From NCBI RefSeq assembly GCF_035685805.1, contig NZ_DASSAB010000039.1, positions 1-64,000 on the forward strand: 64,000 bases of DNA. The letters are read 5' to 3'. This DNA is from Dyella_A sp035685805. GTDB taxonomy: Bacteria; Pseudomonadota; Gammaproteobacteria; Xanthomonadales; Rhodanobacteraceae. Positions 9,746-22,379 of this stretch are shown here, piece after piece; the stretch's first letter is position 1, and each line of letters begins with the position of its first letter. Below the pieces are notes generated by a model. That model was not told where the DNA came from. It ran no database searches and saw nothing but the letters and a program-made list of their open reading frames with translations. The position numbers and the translations under genes are program-made.

Positions 9746-10914
9746 GCCTGCTCCCGTTCTGCCTGGCCCTGGTGGTGCGTGGCGTGCTCCTGCCCTCGGC
9801 GCAGCACACGCCATGCGGTCACCAGACAAAGCGCGAAGCCCAGCCAGACCAGCGCGTCGGACGCCACCCACGGACTGCCGGCGGGGCGCACCCCCGGCAG
9901 TACCAGCCACGTCAAGTTGACGAACTGCATCAGTGCCACCAGCACCGCCACCGCGGCGAGCACGCGCAGGTTCTGCTTGCCCCACCGCGGCAGCAGCAGC
10001 GCCATCGGCACGCCCAGGTGCAGCACCAGCAGGGCGATCGGCAACGGTGACCACGGCCACTGCAGTCGCGGCAGGTACCACACCGTCTCCGATGGCAGGT
10101 CGCCGATCCACGCGGTGAGGTAGTCCATGAACGCGAGGTAGGCCCAGCCCAGCACCGCGGCCAGCAGGAGATTGCCGCCATCGCGACGCAGCTGCAGCGT
10201 GTCCGCGTCGGGCGAGGCCGGTCGTGGCGCGCGCCGGGTCCACAGGGCGACTGCCAGCGCCAGCGCGATGGTGATGAACGAAGTCATCAGCAGCATGCCC
10301 AGGGCCGTGGAGTGCCAGCGCGGCACCAGCGCCATGATCCAGTCGACCCCGGTGATCGAGATGGTCAGCAGCAGCAGCAGCAGCGAGACGCCCGCCACCG
10401 CCTGCTCGGCCAACGGCTGGCGCTGCGGCGGCACGCCCCGGTGCCAGCGGCGCTGCCGCCACGCCATGCCCAGCCAGAGCGCAAGGCACAGCAGGCTGCG
10501 CGTCCACTGGAACGACGCATTGAGATACCAGTGCGGCAGGCGCCGACCGTGCTCGTGCACGGCGGAGGTCCACGGCAGCAGCATCGACATGCCCAGCAGC
10601 AGCGGCAGCCAGAGCAGCCCCAGCAGCGGCAGCACGCCTGCACCGGCGCGGAGATCCGGCGCCAGCGCACGGCCCCAGCGTCCACCGGTGAGCACGTGGA
10701 TCGACGACAGGGTCATGCAGCCCAGCGGCAACGCGAGACAGAACAGCCAGCCCACCAGGTAGCCCTGCAGCACGAGGCCCGCGACGTCGTGGCCCAGCCA
10801 GGCAGCCAGCGCGAACGCCACCAAGGCCGCGGCGAGCGCCAGCCACTCGCCGCGGTGCGGCGCGAGGGAGCGCGTCCCGGGCAGGGTCACGGCATGGGTG
10901 CGCAGGGCCGTCAT
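9742..10914 (-). CDS. actF: alternative complex III subunit ActF
   Basis: A 390-aa integral membrane protein with about ten helices, the second NrfD/PsrC-like quinone-interacting subunit of the quinol:electron-acceptor oxidoreductase. The first methionine used is MTALRTHAVTL at 10914, giving an ATGA overlap with actE. The helix-rich sequence includes SSIHVLTGGRWG, SASFQW-like YLNASFQWTRS and FMDYLTAWIGDLPSETVWYL, matching the ActF segment that faces ActC. The gene order (actE before, small protein and SCO after) supports the call. Confidence 0.9.
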   Translation of the reverse strand: MTALRTHAVTLPGTRSLAPHRGEWLALAAALVAFALAAWLGHDVAGLVLQGYLVGWLFCLALPLGCMTLSSIHVLTGGRWGRALAPDLRAGAGVLPLLGLLWLPLLLGMSMLLPWTSAVHEHGRRLPHWYLNASFQWTRSLLCLALWLGMAWRQRRWHRGVPPQRQPLAEQAVAGVSLLLLLLTISITGVDWIMALVPRWHSTALGMLLMTSFITIALALAVALWTRRAPRPASPDADTLQLRRDGGNLLLAAVLGWAYLAFMDYLTAWIGDLPSETVWYLPRLQWPWSPLPIALLVLHLGVPMALLLPRWGKQNLRVLAAVAVLVALMQFVNLTWLVLPGVRPAGSPWVASDALVWLGFALCLVTAWRVLRRGQEHATHHQGQAEREQA

Positions 10915-11597
10915 TGCCGCGCTCCCCGACGTGCCGCCGTGCCGGCGGCGAGCACGTCGCGATCGGCTGCGGACAGTTGCGCAGCCGGCAGGTGCTGGCT
11001 CAGCTGCAAGGCACGCACGTACGCCACGATGGCCCACCGGTCGTCCGGTGCCACGCGATCGGCGTAGGGGTACATCACGCCGTAGCCGTGGGTGATCACG
11101 TTGTAGAAGTGGCTGTCCGGCGCCTGCCGCAGGCGCTCGGAGTGGTACGACGGCGGCGACGGATAGCCGCGCCGCGGGACCATGCCGTCGCCGCGTCCGT
11201 CCAGTCCATGACAGGCGGCGCAGTAGATGCCGTAGCGCTCCTGGCCGCGCTCGAGCAGCGCCATGGTGACGGCGCGGGGGTTGTCGCGCGGCACCGTGCG
11301 CGGCTCGCCCTGCACGCGGCTGCGGCCCTGCTGGTCCAGCGGGACTGCGGCCACCGAGCGGTAAGCCGGGGGCGTGACGAGACCGCGGCGACCACTGGAG
11401 GTATCGGCTGCCTCGGACGCGCTGTAGACCACCGCACCCGGCGGTGGCGGGCGCTGCGAGCTGCCGTTGGCGAACAGCGGGCTCGGCTCGCCCGGCTCGT
11501 CCTTGGGCTGCTGATACATGTCGTGCATGGCGCGCTCGCAGCCGCCCAGCCACAGCAGCGAAAGGCACGCCAGCACGGTGGCGATGCGACGTGTCAT
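10911..11597 (-). CDS. actE: alternative complex III monohaem cytochrome c subunit ActE
   Basis: A 228-aa lipoprotein: signal peptide with lipobox LGGC at Cys20, a long proline-rich linker, and a C-terminal cytochrome c domain with CAACH (126-130) and probable axial Met174 in YGVMYPY. ActE hands electrons from the pentahaem ActA towards the terminal oxidase. It starts inside the actD stop and ends inside the actF start, with 4-bp overlaps on both sides. The MYPYADRV segment and the surrounding HGYG are typical of ActE-like class I cytochromes. Confidence 0.93.
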   Translation of the reverse strand: MTRRIATVLACLSLLWLGGCERAMHDMYQQPKDEPGEPSPLFANGSSQRPPPPGAVVYSASEAADTSSGRRGLVTPPAYRSVAAVPLDQQGRSRVQGEPRTVPRDNPRAVTMALLERGQERYGIYCAACHGLDGRGDGMVPRRGYPSPPSYHSERLRQAPDSHFYNVITHGYGVMYPYADRVAPDDRWAIVAYVRALQLSQHLPAAQLSAADRDVLAAGTAARRGARQ

Positions 11598-12151
11598 CGC
11601 GGCACCTCCACCGTGGCGAACGGCGCCAGGTCACTGAGCAGGTCGTTCAGCAGGGCGCGCTCGCAGCAGCGGTCGTCGCTGCGCACCAGTACCAGGTAGG
11701 CATCCTGGGTGGCCAGCTCTGCGGCCCTGGCATGGAACAGCGGGTGGTACAGGCGCGGCAGCCGGTTGACGATCAGCATGGCCAGCACGGCGAAGCCGGC
11801 GATGAACAGCAGCGTCATTTCCAGCGCCGCCGGGATGAATGCCGGCCAGCTCGCGTACGGGCGGCCACCGACGCGGATCGGGTAATCGATCACCGCGGAG
11901 TAATACTGCAGCGCCAGCGTGCCGCCGCCCCCGCAAACACCGCCCAGCAGTGCCGCCCACGGCACCACCCGCGGCCACCGCGGGGGCGGCAGCAGGCCCT
12001 CCAGCTCGGGCAGCGCGAAGGGCGTGTGCACCTCGATCGCGCGGGCGCCCGCGCCGTGCAGGCGGCGCACGGCCTCCACCAGCGCGGGTGCGTCGTGGAA
12101 CGCGGCCATCCAGCCGTAGGTGCCCTGCCCGCTGGCGTCGGCCCGGCTCAT
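11594..12151 (-). CDS. actD: alternative complex III subunit ActD
   Basis: A 185-aa protein with a soluble N-terminal part (YGWMAAFHDAPALVEAVRRLHGAGARAIEV, an ACT-like half) and two membrane helices at about 63-84 and 103-128. The HTPFALPELEGLL stretch and the layout match ActD (DUF3341), the peripheral membrane subunit that contacts ActC and ActB. The start at 12151 follows the ATGA overlap with actC. It has no redox cofactor. Confidence 0.92.
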   Translation of the reverse strand: MSRADASGQGTYGWMAAFHDAPALVEAVRRLHGAGARAIEVHTPFALPELEGLLPPPRWPRVVPWAALLGGVCGGGGTLALQYYSAVIDYPIRVGGRPYASWPAFIPAALEMTLLFIAGFAVLAMLIVNRLPRLYHPLFHARAAELATQDAYLVLVRSDDRCCERALLNDLLSDLAPFATVEVPR

Positions 12152-13535
12152 CGGGTCGCCCCGCCGCGCTGGTGGATCAGCTTGCGCAACTCGAACATCG
12201 ACAGCATCGGCACGCAGCGCAGCAGGATCAGCAGCAGCAGGAAGAACATGCCGAACGACCCGGCCAGGAACGCCAGATCCCACAACGTGGGATAGAACAT
12301 GCCCCAGCTCGACGGCAGGAAGCCGTGGTACAGGCTGTTGAGGATCAGCAACAGGCGCTCGAACCACATGCCGATCAGCACCAGGATGCTGATCACCACC
12401 AGCGCCACCCGGTTGCGCCGCACCTGCGGCCACCACAGCGTCTGGATCGACACCACGTTGCAGCCCACGATCAACCAGAACATCCACGAGTAGGCGCCGG
12501 ACAGGCGGTCTTTCGCCTCGGCCAGCTCGTAGGTATCCATGCTGTAGAACGCGGTGAACAGCTCGGTGGCATAGCTGTAGCCCACCACCAGGCCGGCGGC
12601 GAGCATCATCTTGGCGAGGTTGTCCAGGTGGCGCTCGGTGATGTACGCCTCCATGCGGTACCAGCGCCGCAGCGCGATGCCGAGCACCAGTGCCATGGCG
12701 AAACCGGAGAACAGCGCGCCGGCAATGAAGAACGGCGGGAACAGCGTCGAGTGCCAGCCCGGCAGCAGGCCCTCGGAGAAATCCAGCGCCACCATGGAGT
12801 GCACCGAGAACACCAGCGGCACCGACAGCCCGGCCAGCACCAGGCTCACCCGCTCGTAGTGCCGCCAGTGCTGCGCGTCGCCGCGCCAGCCCAGCGCGAG
12901 CACGCCGTAGCTGACCTGCTTCCAGCGCTGCCGGGCGCGGTCGCGCAAGGTGGCGAAGTCCGGCACCAGGCCGACGTACCAGTACATCAGCGACACCAGC
13001 AGGTACGCCACGATGGCGAAGAAATCCCACAGTAGCGAGCTGCGCCACTGCGGCCACACGTCCATCCGGTTCGGATACGGCATCAGCCAGTAGAAGAACC
13101 ACGGCCGCCCCAGATGCAGGATCGGGAAGATCCCCGAGACCGACACCGCGCATACCGTCATCGACTCGGCGAAGCGGTTGAGCGAGGCCCGCCACGGCTG
13201 CCGCGCCAGGTAGAGCGCCGCGGAGATGAAGGTGCCGCCCATGCCGATGGCGATCCACCATACGTAGTTGGTGATGGCGAACGCCCAGGCCACCGGAATG
13301 TTGATGCCCCAGATGCCTACGCCCTTCAACAGCAACCGCCAGATGCCGGCCGCCAGCAGGCCGGTGAGCAGCAGCGCGCCGGCGAAGCAGCCCAGCCACA
13401 GCGCGCCGATCGGCCGCTCGAGCACCGCATCGCTGGTGTGCGCGGTCAGCCCGGCCATGGTGGCGTGCGGATCGATCACCGGGCTGGCGCCCGGATCGAG
13501 CGTGGCTCGCGTTTCGCCCGCTGCACGTGCCGCGC

Positions 13536-13539
<4 letters not shown>
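12148..13539 (-). CDS. actC: alternative complex III NrfD-like membrane subunit ActC
   Basis: A 463-aa membrane protein with about ten helices, belonging to the NrfD/PsrC family, that forms the quinol-oxidising site facing the periplasm. Recognisable parts are WWIAIGMGGTFISAALYL, ILHLGRPWFFYWLMPYPN (the LGRP motif common to NrfD proteins), and NVVSIQTLWWPQVRRN. It lies between actB and actD with 4-bp overlaps on both sides. A quinol site plus the neighbouring ActB iron-sulphur arm make the electron-entry module of the complex. Confidence 0.94.
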
Positions 13540-16543
<3,004 letters not shown>

Positions 16544-16556
<13 letters not shown>

Positions 16557-17191
16557 ACCGAACAGTCCGTGAGTCGCGAGGTGTGGATGTCGTAGCGCTT
16601 GATCAGCGCCAGCCCCAGCGTCTTCTGGTCTTCCGGCTGCCATGCCATGTCGAACACCTTCGAACGGGGGCGCAGGTACTTCTCGGGCGCGCGGTGGCAC
16701 TGCAGGCACCAGTGCATGGACAGCGACGCCGTACGGCGCATCAGCGGCATGGTGTCGACGCGGCCGTGGCAGCTGACGCAGCCCACGCCCTTGGCGACGT
16801 GGATGCTGTGGTTGAAGTAGACGAAGTCCGGCAGCTGGTTGACCCGGTTCCACTGCAGCGGCACGTGCGTCTCCCAGCTCTGCACCAGCGGCTGCAGCAT
16901 CGGCTGGTCGGTGAACAGCTGCGAGTGGCAGGTCATGCAGGTGGATATCGGCGGCATGCCTGCGTAGGCCGAGGTCTCCACCGTGGTGTGGCAGTAGCGG
17001 CAGTCGAGCCCGACCTCACCCACGTGGTGCTCGTGGCTGAAAGGCACCGGCTGGTTCACCGGCGCGTCGATCGCATGCGGCTCCGCGGTGAGCGCCCGCC
17101 ACCCCAGGACTGCACTGCTGGCGAGTACCAGCGAGACAATCAGCGCCAGCCATCCGTACATGCCCGCGCGCGGTGAAAAGATCTGGCTCAT
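16544..17191 (-). CDS. actA: alternative complex III pentahaem cytochrome c subunit ActA
   Basis: A 215-aa protein with one N-terminal membrane helix (about 11-32) and five CXXCH haem motifs: CRYCH (64-68), CMTCH (85-89), CVSCH (138-142), CLQCH (162-166) and CSVCH (210-214, at the very C-terminus). This count and spacing match ActA of alternative complex III. It collects electrons from ActB and passes them to ActE or cytochrome c. It is the first gene of the operon; the promoter is probably within 17192-17294, where I see no clear consensus. Confidence 0.96.
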
Positions 17192-17294
17192 GCTGCCCTG
17201 CCGAAGGCGGAGGCGTTGCCGAGGCCATGCGCCGATAGGCCGAGGGCGACCGGCGGCCTTGCCTGGCGGCGTGGTTCATTCGCTGTCACACCGC

Positions 17295-17795
17295 TCATGT
17301 CATGACGGTGGGGCGATCAAACGGCAGATGCACTGCACGCGTGGCGGAGACGGCCGTGATGGCCGCCGGCAGGGTGTCTTCCTCTTCGCCGTCGATCACT
17401 ATGAGGATGCGTCCCTTGGCGATCTCGTCCTCGAACTCGCGACGTACCGGGTCAGGCACGGTGGAACCGGCTAACGCGCTCGACCAGGTGCCGAGCGACG
17501 CGCCGGCCAGGGCCAGCCCCAGCACGCCGGCGACGGTGATGCCGAACGGCGCCACCACCACCGCAGCCAAACCGCCGAGCAGTCCCACCGCGCCGCCGCC
17601 CAGGGCACCCTTGACGGCGGCGGGATAGAAGTCGCCTTCGCCGACCTTTCGATCTTCCGGGACGTTCTCGCGTTCGATGTCGGCACGGGCGATCAGCGAA
17701 ATATCGTCGTTGGCGATGCCAGCCGACCGCGCGGCATGCATCGCCTCGCGGACCTCCGACATGTCGGCTGCACTGAACACGGCGCGCTTTTTCAT
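17295..17795 (-). CDS. DUF1269-like stress protein with Gly-rich membrane segment
   Basis: A 166-aa protein. The start at 17795 (MKKRAVFSAADMSEV) is chosen because GGGAG lies six bases upstream. Residues 1-60 form an alpha/beta domain with an acidic/basic stretch (RADIERENVPEDRK), residues 75-115 form a long Gly/Ala/Val hydrophobic hairpin, and the end returns to an alpha/beta half (GRILIVIDGEEEDTLPAAITAV). This is the layout of DUF1269 and related general-stress proteins, often found beside universal stress genes. It lies 103 bp upstream of actA in the same direction. The function is unknown. Confidence 0.7.
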   Translation of the reverse strand: MKKRAVFSAADMSEVREAMHAARSAGIANDDISLIARADIERENVPEDRKVGEGDFYPAAVKGALGGGAVGLLGGLAAVVVAPFGITVAGVLGLALAGASLGTWSSALAGSTVPDPVRREFEDEIAKGRILIVIDGEEEDTLPAAITAVSATRAVHLPFDRPTVMT

Positions 17796-18516
17796 GCACA
17801 TCTCCCGGGGCGTGTAACGCGTTCGACGCACGATCACGACGACGTCTTGCCCTTGCGGAAACAACGTGCGGCAACCGGTGTGTGCGACGAGGAAGATCTA
17901 CCGTAACCATCACGAAGTGCAGCGATGATCAACGCGGGATGAACGGCGCGGAAAGGCCTCGCCACGCCTGCGCGTGAGTCGAAAGAACATGCGCAGACGA
18001 TGGACGGCTGGACGTCCACAACTTCGAAATTTATTGCGCCAGAAAAGGTCGGTCCAACGAGGCAATCCTCGGGTCATTCCGCGAGATCGCCGGCCGTCCC
18101 GCGTCGGCAAACGAGCTCTCGATCCCGCATTCGCGACGCCCCGTTTTGCATTGCTTCAGTCGGCGTCGACACCGCCCATGCGGGCAGGTGTGAGCGCATA
18201 CGTCGCGGGGGCTGCCGCGGCAACGGTTACAGCGGCGGGGTAGCCGGTGGAGGGTTCAGAACGCAAGCAATCGGCTGCGACACGACACTGTCGCGTCCGC
18301 CTTTTCACGCCGCCGACACGCTCGCCCCCCATGATTTGCGGTTGGCCAAGGTGGGCGAGGTGCAGGGCGTCTCGTCGCTTGGCGGCGAGATCTGTTCGCA
18401 TTTGCCGCGCTGCCGCAAACCCGGTGTATCGTCACAAGGAGTGCACGTTCTTGCGATCTGTTTCGAGTCCGCCTGTCCAGATCAGGCCGCCCTCATCGTC
18501 TTTAACGAGGATCTGC
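17796..18516. other. intergenic region between divergent genes, no gene supported
   Basis: About 720 bp separate the DUF1269-like gene (minus strand) from the response regulator (plus strand). Open frames here lack ribosome binding sites and protein-like composition. The right end holds the CGAGGA ribosome binding site of the regulator. The length is enough for two divergent promoters and operators, but I find no convincing -35/-10 pair or known regulator box. Confidence 0.5.
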
Positions 18517-19263
18517 ATGACCAACCCTACCCCGCCCGTTCCGGTCCAGGCAGCAGCGCATCTGTTGGTGGTGGACGACGACGAGGAGGTGGGCGCCCTC
18601 CTGCAGCGGTATTTCGGTGCGCAGGGGTTTCGCGTCACCGTCGTCGGCGACGGCGCCTCGATGCACGAGCGGCTGGCCAGCGAATCGGTACAGCTCGTGC
18701 TGCTCGACCTGGGTCTGCCCGGCGAGGACGGCTTCGAGCTCACCCGTCACCTGCATGAGCACTGGCGCGGGCCGGTCATCATCATCACCGGCCGCGGCGA
18801 GTCCGTGGACCGGGTGGTCGGGCTGGAGCTGGGCGCGGATGACTACGTGACCAAGCCGTTCGACCTGCGCGAACTGCTCGCCCGTGTGCGCAGCGTGTTG
18901 CGCCGTGCCGCCGACCAGGGCCGTCCGGAAGTGATCAGCCCGCCGCGGCACTACCACTTCGCCGGTTACCGGCTCGATCCCAAATCCAGGCACCTCACCA
19001 GCCCCGAGGGGGAGACCGTGGCGCTCACCAGTGGTGAGTACGAGCTGCTCAGCGTGCTGCTCGAACACCCGCACCGGGTGCTCTCGCGCGACGACCTGAT
19101 GACCCGCATCCACGGCCGCGACGCCGGCCCGTACGATCGCGCCATCGACGTGCAGATCGGGCGGCTGCGCCGCAAGATCGAGCCCAACCCCACCCACCCG
19201 ATACTCATCAAGGCGGTGCGCGGCGTGGGCTACCTGTTCGCGGAGCCGGTGCAACGCGAATGA
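18517..19263 (+). CDS. OmpR/PhoB-family response regulator
   Basis: A 248-aa regulator starting MTNPTPPVPVQ, with a GAGGA upstream. The receiver domain (about 14-125) has the acidic pair Asp20-Asp22, phospho-acceptor Asp64 in LVLLDLGLPG and conserved Lys113 in YVTKPF. The C-terminal winged helix (about 150-245) has typical LTSGEYELLSVLLEHPHRVLSRDDLM and RAIDVQIGRLRRKIE text. It overlaps the hybrid kinase gene by 4 bp, so the two form a two-component pair. Target genes are unknown; the act-cox operon and the usp/sulP block are the nearest candidates. Confidence 0.95.
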   Translation: MTNPTPPVPVQAAAHLLVVDDDEEVGALLQRYFGAQGFRVTVVGDGASMHERLASESVQLVLLDLGLPGEDGFELTRHLHEHWRGPVIIITGRGESVDRVVGLELGADDYVTKPFDLRELLARVRSVLRRAADQGRPEVISPPRHYHFAGYRLDPKSRHLTSPEGETVALTSGEYELLSVLLEHPHRVLSRDDLMTRIHGRDAGPYDRAIDVQIGRLRRKIEPNPTHPILIKAVRGVGYLFAEPVQRE

Positions 19264-21293
19264 CCGCCATGCAACCGGTGCCCGAGTCACAGCTGTTCCG
19301 GGCAATTTTCGACACCGCCGCCGACGCGATGATCGTGGTCGGCCACAACGGGCGCATCCTGCTGGCCAACCCGCAGGCGGACACGCTGTTCGGCCACGCG
19401 CCCCGCCAATTGGTCGGCCGTGCGGTGGAAACGCTGCTGCCGGAGGGCCTGCCGACAAGCCAGGATGCGGGCCAGAATGCCTCGCTCCACGCCCACCGCA
19501 CCGGTGCCGGCCACGAGATGATCGGCGTGCGCGGTGACGGCGAAACGTTTCCGGTGGAAATCGCGCTGAGCCCGATCGTCAGTTACGAGGGCACGCTGCT
19601 GGCCGCGTCGATCCGCGACCTTTCCGCCACCCAGCGCCAGCGCCAGGCGATGGCCCGTGCGCGCTTCGACGTGTTCGTGGCGCAGGCCGGGCGGCTGGTG
19701 CTGGAGTCGCCGCATTACGAGGCGGCCATCGACGACCTGCCCTCGCTGCTCTCGGCCGCGATGGACACCGAGTCGATCGCCATCGTGTTCATCCAGCCAC
19801 GCAGCGAGGAGTTGAAGATTAGGGCGGCCACCGGCCTCTCCCCCGGCACGCGGCAGGCGATCAACGACGCGTTCGCCCACGACGGTGCGCGGCACCGCAT
19901 CGTGCCCAGCGACATCGAGCTGCTGGCCATCGGCGGAGACACCGAGGGCGAATTCGCGCATTTCCGCGAGACGCTGGGACAGCTCGGCTTTCGCCACGCC
20001 GCCATGGTGCCGCTGCTGGACCGGGTGGAACCCATGGGCATGGTGCTGGCGCTGGCGCGCGAGGAGGAGTCGTTCACCCACGACAGCCTGCACTTCCTGC
20101 AATCGGTGGCGAACATGCTTGCCGCTACCATCCAGCGCACCCGCAGCGAGGAACAGCTTGCGCACGCACAGCGGCTGGACTCGCTCGGCCAGCTCACCGG
20201 CGGCATCGCGCACGACTTCAACAACCTGCTCACCGTCATCTCCGGCAACCTGCAGCTGCTCGAGGCGGGCGCGGTCGATCGCGCCGATGCCGGTGAAGTG
20301 ATCGCCAGCGCCACGCGCGCCGTGGACCGCTGCACCAGCCTGACCCGAAAGCTGCTCGGCTTCGCCCGCAGGCGCCGGTTGCTGCCGACCGCAGTGCAAC
20401 CGGAACACACGCTGGCCGGCGTGGCTGACATGCTGCGGCGCACGCTGGGCGAAGGCATCACGCTCACGGTCGATTGCCCGCCGGGCGTGCCGGCCGTGTA
20501 CGCCGACCCCGGCGAACTGGACACGGCCCTGGTCAATCTCGCGATCAATGCCCGCGACGCGATGCCCAGCGGCGGCAAGCTGATGATCAGCGTGCACGAG
20601 CGGACGCTGTCGGCGGCGATCGAGGAACTCGGGCTGGCGGCCGGCCGCTACGTGGTGTTCGAGGTGGCCGACACCGGCAGCGGCATGAGCCGCGAGGTGA
20701 TGTCCCACGCGCTGGAGCCGTTCTTCACCACCAAGGACGTCGGCAAGGGCAGCGGGCTGGGCCTGAGCATGGTGTACGGCTTTGTGCGCCAGTCCGGCGG
20801 ACAGCTGAGCATCGACAGCGAACCCGGCCGCGGCACCCGCGTCGACCTGATGCTGCCGGTGGCGCTGTCCCCGACGGTACGCACGCGCCAGGTGGAGACC
20901 GCCCAGGTCACCGGCAGCGAAAGCATCCTGGTGGTCGAGGACGAGCCGGACGTGCGCCAGGTCGCGGCGACCTTCCTGCGCTCGATGGGCTATCAGGTGT
21001 ACGAGGCCGCCGACGCCGAGACTGCGGTGCAAATGCTGCAGACCCTGCCGCAGATTGCCCTGCTGTTTTCCGACGTGATGCTCGGTGGCGGCATGACCGG
21101 CGTGGACCTGGCGCGCGAGGCGCAGAGCCAGCGCGCTTCGCTGAAGGTATTGCTGACGTCCGGCTATGAACGCACCACGCTCGGCGGCACCAGCTCGGTG
21201 CCCCCGAGCATGCCGCTGCTGCCCAAGCCCTATCGCTGCAACGAACTGGCGGTGGCGGCGCGGCAGGTGCTGGATGGCCGCAGTGCGCTCTAG
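19260..21293 (+). CDS. hybrid histidine kinase (PAS, GAF-like, kinase, receiver)
   Basis: A 677-aa soluble sensor kinase without membrane helices. Order: PAS domain about 10-120 (AIFDTAADAMIVVGHNGRIL), a GAF-like region about 135-300, dimerisation/phospho-acceptor motif GGIAHDFNNLL with His318, an ATPase domain with N box NLAINARDAM and the glycine motifs DTGSGM and GKGSGLGLS, then a C-terminal receiver (about 555-670) with probable Asp605 in FSDVMLGGG. The kinase resembles the HWE/FixL-like DFNNLL group. It overlaps the OmpR-type regulator by 4 bp. Its extra receiver suggests internal feedback or a second output. A cytoplasmic PAS may sense redox or oxygen. Confidence 0.93.
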   Translation: MTAMQPVPESQLFRAIFDTAADAMIVVGHNGRILLANPQADTLFGHAPRQLVGRAVETLLPEGLPTSQDAGQNASLHAHRTGAGHEMIGVRGDGETFPVEIALSPIVSYEGTLLAASIRDLSATQRQRQAMARARFDVFVAQAGRLVLESPHYEAAIDDLPSLLSAAMDTESIAIVFIQPRSEELKIRAATGLSPGTRQAINDAFAHDGARHRIVPSDIELLAIGGDTEGEFAHFRETLGQLGFRHAAMVPLLDRVEPMGMVLALAREEESFTHDSLHFLQSVANMLAATIQRTRSEEQLAHAQRLDSLGQLTGGIAHDFNNLLTVISGNLQLLEAGAVDRADAGEVIASATRAVDRCTSLTRKLLGFARRRRLLPTAVQPEHTLAGVADMLRRTLGEGITLTVDCPPGVPAVYADPGELDTALVNLAINARDAMPSGGKLMISVHERTLSAAIEELGLAAGRYVVFEVADTGSGMSREVMSHALEPFFTTKDVGKGSGLGLSMVYGFVRQSGGQLSIDSEPGRGTRVDLMLPVALSPTVRTRQVETAQVTGSESILVVEDEPDVRQVAATFLRSMGYQVYEAADAETAVQMLQTLPQIALLFSDVMLGGGMTGVDLAREAQSQRASLKVLLTSGYERTTLGGTSSVPPSMPLLPKPYRCNELAVAARQVLDGRSAL

Positions 21294-21330
21294 AGCCACC
21301 CGCTGCCACCCGCCGCACTGACGCCGCGGC

Positions 21331-22059
21331 TCAATGCACCGCCGCGGTCGCCTGGCCGGCCATGTCCGCCAGTGCGGCCACGTCCAGCACACGCACTTCG
21401 CGGCGCTGTACCGACACATAGCCGAGGTTGGCCAGGTGCGATAGCGCCCGGGTCACCGTCTCGTGCTTGAGCGCAAGGAAGCTGCCCATGTCGGCGCGCC
21501 CCATGCGCAGGATGAAGTGGCGCGGGCTGAAGCCCAGGGCGGCATGGCGCTGCGCCACGTCGAACAGGAATGCAGCCACGCGGCGCTCGGCGCTGAGCGT
21601 TCCGAGCGCGAGCATCCACGAACGATCCCGGCGGATCTCCTCGGCCAGGGCTGCGGTGAGGCGAATCTGCAGGTCCGGCAATGCGCGGCATGCCAGCAAC
21701 ACGGGCGGGTAAGGCAGCTCCCACAGCTCGCTGTCTTCCAGCGCGATCACGTCACAGCAGTAGCTGCCCAGCCCGATCGACTCGACGCCGACCAGATCGC
21801 CGCGCATGCGGAACCCGGTGACCTGCTCGCGGCCATCCTGCGCCAGTTCGCAGGTCTTGAGAAAGCCTGCGTGCACCAGGAAAAGCGCGTGGAAAGGCTG
21901 TCCCGAGCGGTACGCATACTGCCCGGCAAGCACCTTGCGCCGGATCACCGGCACGTGGCGGCGCAGTTCCTCGATATTGATGTCCTTGCGGCTGCCTGCA
22001 AGGAGTGCTGCCGGCAGCGGAGCCGTCGCGGCGGGGTCGTCATGGGCGGGCGTACGCAT
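21331..22059 (-). CDS. Crp/Fnr-family regulator, FNR-like helix without N-terminal Fe-S cysteines
   Basis: A 242-aa regulator; the start at 22059 (MRTPAHDDPA) is preferred because GAGGA lies six bases upstream. A cyclic-nucleotide-like beta barrel (about 40-150) precedes a winged helix with recognition helix KHETVTRALSHL. The E-x-x-T-R spacing equals the E-x-x-S-R of FNR/ANR/DNR, which reads TTGAT half-sites. FNR's N-terminal CxxC cluster is absent; cysteines occur only inside the barrel region, including a CysCys pair (YCCDVIAL). It may sense something other than oxygen directly. Three matching boxes lie downstream at 25731, 28300 and 28348. It is convergent with the hybrid kinase gene. Confidence 0.9.
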   Translation of the reverse strand: MRTPAHDDPAATAPLPAALLAGSRKDINIEELRRHVPVIRRKVLAGQYAYRSGQPFHALFLVHAGFLKTCELAQDGREQVTGFRMRGDLVGVESIGLGSYCCDVIALEDSELWELPYPPVLLACRALPDLQIRLTAALAEEIRRDRSWMLALGTLSAERRVAAFLFDVAQRHAALGFSPRHFILRMGRADMGSFLALKHETVTRALSHLANLGYVSVQRREVRVLDVAALADMAGQATAAVH

Positions 22060-22319
22060 GAACAGTCCTCGGACGTGATCAGGGAAAAGGCGGACCGTCA
22101 AATTACCGCCGCTACCGGGCGCCGACGAACGCAAACGGGCAACCGTTTGTAACGATGGGTAACAGCATCTTCAACGACCTCATCTCGCGGCCGGCGGCGG
22201 TCTTGCGGCACGGTCCGGTCCGCTGTGGCGCGCTGTTATGATGTCGTGATGCTTTCGTATGCCTGCCCCCGTGTTGCGTTGGTTACCCGGCCCAGCCCGG
22301 CTGTCCCGCCCTAGGCGCT

Positions 22320-22354
22320 AGGACGGCTGTGCGCCCCCGGACCGTGCGGTCCGG
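22320..22354 (+). other. palindrome in the sulP upstream region
   Basis: CCGGACCGTGCGGTCCGG at 22337-22354 is an 18-bp self-complementary hairpin with a two-base loop. Just upstream, 22307-22325 holds a second imperfect hairpin with CCTAG/CTAGG arms around GCG. Both lie 120-170 bp before the sulP start and could form RNA structure in its leader. They do not match any riboswitch class I can name, and neither has a following T-run. Confidence 0.5.
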
Positions 22355-22379
22355 ACACGCGCCATTCGCACCCATCTGC

